Part shown: positions 3,665 through 7,235 of the stretch, piece after piece
How the letters are laid out: every line of letters starts with the position of its first letter
Numbering within the stretch: position 1 is the first letter of the stretch
Assembly (NCBI GenBank): GCA_031253365.1
Contig: JAIRWE010000147.1
Span: 1 to 7,235, forward strand
DNA length: 7,235 nt
Direction: 5' to 3'
From: Oscillospiraceae bacterium
Lineage (GTDB): Bacteria > Bacillota > Clostridia > Oscillospirales > Ruminococcaceae
Position numbers and translations under genes: made by a program
Notes under the pieces: model-generated
The model's database searches: none
Seen by the model: the letters and a program-made list of their open reading frames with translations, nothing else
What the model was told of the DNA's origin: nothing

Positions 3665-5652
3665 CAGTATTCCCCCAACGCGATGCCTTTGCTTCCCAGC
3701 GCGATTTCGTGGTCCAACCCCACGAACTTGCCGTTCTTCTGCCACAGTACCTCTTTTACGAAATTGTACTTGGCTTCGTCCCAGGTCGTCCAGTCGCCTT
3801 CCACCATTCCGCCCGTGTCGCCGCTGTTTTGGTTAAAGCACCAGAAAGTATGGTGGAGCTTGTAGGTTTTGATTAAAGTCCGCATATGCGTCATCCAGGT
3901 TAAATTCGGTTGCGTCATGTACCCCCCCCATTCGCCGATAAGCAGGGGGGCGGTTTTGTCTTCATAGATGAAAAACCAGTTGTCGCGCCAACAGTCCTTC
4001 ATAAGCGAATCGTAATCGTAGCCGCTGTAAAACCACGGCTGCTGATAAACGGCGGGTCCGTAGTCGTGCGGGGAGTAGACCAATTTGTTTTGATATTTCC
4101 CTAAGTCAACGGGGAAGTCCTTCACGCCGCGCAAATTCCCGCCCCACCAGTTAAGGTGATAGTCCGCTTCGTTCGCGGAGGCGTAAGAGCCGTTCTTTTT
4201 GACGTCCTTCGGGTAAATCTCAATCCCCTCGATTAAAATAAGCGCGTTCGGGTTTTTGTTAAGCACTTTCAGGGCGGCGGTTTGGGCGACGTGTTTCCAG
4301 TTGTCCTTGTCGGAGGAATTGTTCCAAATCGCGCGGGGGGATTCGCCGGGTTTCCCGTGGGGTTCGTTCTTCAAGTCGTAGGCTAAAATCGTGTCGTTGT
4401 TCCTGTACCGATGGGCGAGCCATTCCAAAGAGGCGTAAAAATCCTCGACGGTGACGCCGCCTTTATACCACACGTTGTATATATGCCCCATAGAATCGGT
4501 TTCCGCGCTGTGCATGTCAATCATAACCTTTATTCCCACGCTTTCGCACACCGTGAGGACATATTCAAAGATTTCAAGGCTGTTCATCGAGTTTAACCCC
4601 GAATTAAGCGCGTTGTTGTAGTTCGCGGCGGGGTATACCCCGTTCGACCAGCTTTTGACCAGTTCCACCGACATGGGAATCCTGAGCATATTGAATCCCC
4701 GGTCGGCTATGGATTGCAGCGAGACTTCCAGATTGCACGCCCACAAGCCGTCGAAGGTGTTCGTCCCGGTGTTGTACCCGAACCAGTTGATGCCCGTTAT
4801 CCAAACTTCCTTCCCGTTCTTGTCGACGATTTTGTTGCCTTTCGCGAAAAGCCAGTCGTCGCCCTGCTTCCCGCTTATGTTTGAAGGCTTATATTCGGGG
4901 GGGGGCGCCGTCGGACCGGTGGTGTTCCCGCCGGGGGAACCCGTCGAATCGTTCCCGCCGGGCGTGGTCGTCGAGCCGCCCGTTCCCGTTCCCGTTCCCG
5001 TGCCTAAACTCAATTCGGACGCGCTTTTAAGCTGAAACCCGATTTCGGTGCTGCCGCCCGCCGAAAGCGCGCCGTTATAGGATTCGTTTTTGATGGTAAG
5101 CGTCGTTCCGCTGATTGAATAAACGCCGTTCCAGCTGCCGACAAGTTCGGTCCCCGCGGGAACGGCGACGCTCACGCTCCAGTCCGAACACGCGCCGCTC
5201 CCCGTGTTCTTCACGACGCCGTCAAACTGCGTGACGGTTTTCCCGCCGTCCGGCCATGTGTTCCCCGCGGTGAACGACGCGGTTATGTTCGATTTTCCGG
5301 CGACAGGGGTTGTTTCGGCTGTTTCGGTTCGCGAAGGCTCTCCCGTTCCGGGCGAAGGGGGTTCGGTGTTACCCGTGCCGGGCGCGGGATTTTCGCCGTT
5401 ACCCGTGCCGGACGGGGGATTTTCGCCGCTGCCCGTGCCGGGCGCGGGATTTTCGCCGTCGTCCGTGCCGGGCGGGACGTCCGAGCTTTCGATTTTCGGG
5501 CTTTCGCTTACGGCGGCGTTTTCAGCCGGAGCGTCTTTGAAAGAGGAAAGCATAACGACTTCGGTAATCACCAGCGCGAGCGCGGTAATTCCGAGCGCTA
5601 TGGGGGCGAATTTTTGATGTTCGGAAAAAAATCCTTTAATTTTGTTAATCAT
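3664..5652 (-). CDS. Secreted or membrane-anchored CBM2-GH5 endoglucanase
   Basis: A 662-residue modular cellulase. Residues 1-40 form a signal peptide or anchor: a basic start, hydrophobic core PIALGITALALVITEVVML (17-35), no lipobox and no obvious cleavage site. Residues 58-108 are a Gly/Pro/Thr linker with a ten-residue repeat. Residues about 120-212 resemble a CBM2 cellulose-binding module (W133, W158, W174; Tyr192 where a third binding Trp is usual). A second linker (about 213-258) leads to a GH5 domain (260-645) resembling subfamily 1 enzymes such as Acidothermus E1: GINWFGYNTG, LRIPMS (R324), DMHSAE (H381), DLKNEPHGKP with acid/base Glu430, SPHDYG (H529, Y531), and IGEWGG with nucleophile Glu574. 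There is no dockerin, so it is not cellulosomal. Predicted action is cleavage of internal beta-1,4-glucan bonds outside the cell. AAGGAG upstream of the ATG lies in the dnaC-like 3' end. The subfamily is inferred. Confidence 0.95.
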   Translation of the reverse strand: MINKIKGFFSEHQKFAPIALGITALALVITEVVMLSSFKDAPAENAAVSESPKIESSDVPPGTDDGENPAPGTGSGENPPSGTGNGENPAPGTGNTEPPSPGTGEPSRTETAETTPVAGKSNITASFTAGNTWPDGGKTVTQFDGVVKNTGSGACSDWSVSVAVPAGTELVGSWNGVYSISGTTLTIKNESYNGALSAGGSTEIGFQLKSASELSLGTGTGTGTGGSTTTPGGNDSTGSPGGNTTGPTAPPPEYKPSNISGKQGDDWLFAKGNKIVDKNGKEVWITGINWFGYNTGTNTFDGLWACNLEVSLQSIADRGFNMLRIPMSVELVKSWSNGVYPAANYNNALNSGLNSMNSLEIFEYVLTVCESVGIKVMIDMHSAETDSMGHIYNVWYKGGVTVEDFYASLEWLAHRYRNNDTILAYDLKNEPHGKPGESPRAIWNNSSDKDNWKHVAQTAALKVLNKNPNALILIEGIEIYPKDVKKNGSYASANEADYHLNWWGGNLRGVKDFPVDLGKYQNKLVYSPHDYGPAVYQQPWFYSGYDYDSLMKDCWRDNWFFIYEDKTAPLLIGEWGGYMTQPNLTWMTHMRTLIKTYKLHHTFWCFNQNSGDTGGMVEGDWTTWDEAKYNFVKEVLWQKNGKFVGLDHEIALGSKGIALGEY
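4979..5002 (-). repeat. Hexanucleotide microsatellite in the second cellulase linker
   Basis: Four consecutive six-base units, CCCGTT three times and CCCGTG once on the plus strand, encode the alternating Gly-Thr run at residues 217-224. The six-base period keeps the reading frame if copies are gained or lost, so linker length could vary between strains. Confidence 0.85.
5341..5475 (-). repeat. 30-bp tandem repeat encoding the N-terminal cellulase linker
   Basis: Units starting at 5371, 5401 and 5431 are near-identical over 30 bp, with a half unit at 5461 and a degenerate one at 5341. On the coding strand each gives ten residues of the type G(S/N)GENP(A/P)(P/S)GT. It is a flexible extracellular spacer between the membrane segment and CBM2. 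The exact 30-bp period argues for expansion by slippage or recombination. It is in frame, so it is not a CRISPR. Confidence 0.9.
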
Positions 5653-6629
5653 ACGAATCTCCTTTTCAGCTGTCTTATGTCGTTACCGTAAAATTGCAGT
5701 ATTTTCATGGTTATCATTCTCGAGAACACCCTTTCGCCGTAACGCTCCTTTAACTCATCCAAATCGAGATTGGTGCTGATTACCAAGGGCAGACCCGCGT
5801 TCATGCGCGAGTTGAGCAGGTTATAAAACACCGACATATAAAACGCGCTGCTCCATTCCGCGCCCAAATCGTCCAGCACGAGTAAGTCCGCCGATTGAAG
5901 CAGGTCCGTCGTGTTGCCGTTTTCCCGCCCGAAATGCTCGTTCTCGATTTTCCTGAATATATCGGGGGCGGAGCCGTAAACCGCGTTGAACCCGTTTTCA
6001 AGCGTTCTGCCCGCGATTGCCAACGAAAGGTGCGTTTTCCCCAGCCCGGTGTCGCCGATTAAAAGCAACCCGGAATTGGGCAGATGAAAATTTTCGGCGT
6101 AGTTCTCGCAGAATTCAAAGTTTTTACGCATCAGCGCGCGGATATTCTTCCCGTTTGTTTCCTCTTTTTTATCCGGGTACAGCCCCGTTTCAAAACTTTC
6201 AAAACCGGTCAGCGCGAGCGGCGAGTTTGAGTTAAACCCTGCGACGGCGAGACGCCTCACCGCGCTTGTAAAACACTCGCAACGCGCGTTTTCCGCTATT
6301 GCGGAATCCAAGCATTTTTCGCAGAAGTAAATGGGGTTCAGGTAATCGGACGGATATCCGCCCCGAACAAGCAACTCGCTTATTTTCCTTGCCGCGTTCG
6401 AGTTTTCCTCTTCGATGACGGCTATCTTTTCCCTAATGTTTTCCCCGCCTTTGATGACGACGGAGGCGATTTTCGCCCCGGTCGCCGCGAAAACGGCGCG
6501 CAGGGCTTTATATTCGGGAAAACGGCGTTCTATCTCCGCGCGGCGTTTGTCGCGTTCGCGCAGGTTCGCCTGTTTGCGCCGTCTGATTTCCTCTTCCGCC
6601 GCCGCGTAGTATTTAGCGTCAAATCCCAT
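5649..6629 (-). CDS. dnaC: DnaC/DnaI-type AAA+ helicase-loader ATPase
   Basis: A 326-residue AAA+ protein of the DnaC/DnaI family, which loads the replicative helicase onto single-stranded DNA at origins and restart sites. The N-terminal third is charged and helical, followed by a probable zinc-binding cluster (C103, C106, C117, C119). The ATPase core has Walker A GDTGLGKTH (192-200), Walker B LLVLDDLG (249-256), a sensor-1 STN (285-287) and the FSRM segment (302-305, R304 a candidate arginine finger). The start ATG overlaps the DnaD-like stop (TGATG), with a weak GGTGA six bases upstream. Its own stop overlaps the cellulase start (ATGA). The pairing with a DnaD-domain protein is typical of Bacillota primosome genes and supports helicase loading. 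Phage or plasmid DnaC homologues are an alternative, but no phage genes are visible. Confidence 0.93.
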   Translation of the reverse strand: MGFDAKYYAAAEEEIRRRKQANLRERDKRRAEIERRFPEYKALRAVFAATGAKIASVVIKGGENIREKIAVIEEENSNAARKISELLVRGGYPSDYLNPIYFCEKCLDSAIAENARCECFTSAVRRLAVAGFNSNSPLALTGFESFETGLYPDKKEETNGKNIRALMRKNFEFCENYAENFHLPNSGLLLIGDTGLGKTHLSLAIAGRTLENGFNAVYGSAPDIFRKIENEHFGRENGNTTDLLQSADLLVLDDLGAEWSSAFYMSVFYNLLNSRMNAGLPLVISTNLDLDELKERYGERVFSRMITMKILQFYGNDIRQLKRRFV

Positions 6630-7235
6630 CAGTCGTCACCGTATTCTTCCATAATCTGTTTTTTCAACTCGTCCAAATCGAACGATGGTTTTTTTGAATG
6701 TTTCTTGATTTCGCTTTGTTTCGATTTTTGAGCGCTTTCGACGGCGTCTTTCAGCTCCTTTATCTTTTTCTCCGCCGATTCGATGTCGTTAATCCCGCAG
6801 TCCAACCAGTCGACAGCCACCTTTTGAATGTAACTCGGCGTGAATTTACCGACCGAAAAGCTGTATTCCGCCAACATTATCAAGACTTCCGGTTTCATTT
6901 TGTGATGCTCGATTATCCTGACAAGCGTCTTTTGCGTGTGGTGCTTTAATTTCCCCTCTCTTTTCTCAATCAGCCCGAACAGATAATCCACCTCTTTGTT
7001 TTCCTTGACTATATCCGAAATTTCTTTCGGGGTAAATTCGGGTTCGCGCAGGCGTTCCACGCTTTTGACGCTTAAAGGGACGCCGGCGTCATCCGAAAAC
7101 AGCCCCCTTTGTTTCCAAAACTCCAACGAGGAACCGACGCTTTCCGCGGCGACGCCCGTCGCCCGCGCGATTTCGCCGTCGGTGAGGTTCTGCCCGCCGT
7201 ATCTCAGACAGTATAACAGGACTTTCAGATTGTCG
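6629..7235 (-). CDS. DnaD-domain primosome protein, N-terminus beyond window
   Basis: A partial gene open to the right edge. At least 201 codons are visible, and the true start lies outside. The visible part begins with a winged-helix segment of DnaD/DnaB type (LKVLLYCLRYGG, then LTDGEIARATGV, then LEFWKQRGL at about 7126). A charged linker follows, then a DnaB_2-type helical region (about 7000-6770) containing the FTPSYIQKVAVDWLDCGI segment, which matches the family's YxxxIxxxW signature. It ends in a Lys/Glu-rich coil and an acidic tail. The TTG at 7124-7126 is an internal Leu codon, not a start, because homology continues upstream of it. DnaD-type proteins remodel DNA and recruit the DnaC/DnaI loader, whose gene follows with a 1-nt overlap. 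It could be DnaD or DnaB of the PriA cascade; I cannot tell which without the N-terminus. Confidence 0.9.
   Translation of the reverse strand, partial: DNLKVLLYCLRYGGQNLTDGEIARATGVAAESVGSSLEFWKQRGLFSDDAGVPLSVKSVERLREPEFTPKEISDIVKENKEVDYLFGLIEKREGKLKHHTQKTLVRIIEHHKMKPEVLIMLAEYSFSVGKFTPSYIQKVAVDWLDCGINDIESAEKKIKELKDAVESAQKSKQSEIKKHSKKPSFDLDELKKQIMEEYGDD

Noticed and set aside
5341..5475. CRISPR-like array
   Set aside because: The 30-bp units abut without unique spacers and code in frame for the cellulase linker.
5204..5617. 137-codon plus-strand frame
   Set aside because: Antisense to the CBM2 and repeat linker of the cellulase. Its repeats merely mirror the 30-bp tandem repeat.

Overview
The window reads as a chromosomal fragment of a Bacillota (Clostridia-like) bacterium, probably a plant-fibre degrader. 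The order mazG, HU, rqcP on the plus strand is the arrangement I know from clostridial chromosomes. The minus strand carries a DnaD-domain protein next to a DnaC/DnaI-type helicase loader, which is also a Bacillota pairing. Shine-Dalgarno sites are strong (GGAGG-like), and most genes look GC-rich. The secreted modular cellulase suggests a gut, rumen or other lignocellulose habitat. I cannot name a genus from sequence alone.

Layout. Positions 1-146 hold a nested set of inverted repeats ahead of the first gene, and the reading frame stays open to the left edge. Positions 147-1568 (+) encode a Maf-MazG fusion, two house-cleaning nucleotide pyrophosphatases in one chain. A consensus sigma-70 promoter (TTGACA-N17-TATAAT, 1422-1450) lies inside its 3' end. 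A hairpin-rich leader follows (1569-1700), then HU (1701-1976), a rho-independent terminator (1994-2024) and rqcP (2036-2278). Directly after rqcP comes a two-gene cassette encoding a DUF4258 protein and a YgiT-type zinc-finger protein (2309-2856). It resembles a toxin-antitoxin pair and is locally AT-richer. In Bacillus-type genomes yabP, yabQ and divIC would be expected here.

A 40-bp convergent gap (2857-2896) separates this from a minus-strand block. Read in its own direction the block is: DnaD-domain protein (partial, runs off the right edge), DnaC-like helicase loader, CBM2-GH5 endoglucanase, and S-adenosylmethionine decarboxylase (speD). Every junction in the block overlaps by 1 or 4 nt (TGATG or ATGA), so the four genes are probably co-transcribed and translationally coupled.

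The plus-strand genes fit nucleotide-pool cleaning, nucleoid structure and ribosome rescue. The minus-strand block is odd because it joins replication-helicase loading to an extracellular cellulase and a polyamine enzyme. The points most worth a second look are this four-gene overlap operon, the Maf-MazG fusion with a decayed second MazG half, the homopolymer tracts placed at critical points of the cellulase gene, and the promoter and terminator arrangement around HU. No RNA genes, insertion sequences or CRISPR arrays were seen.
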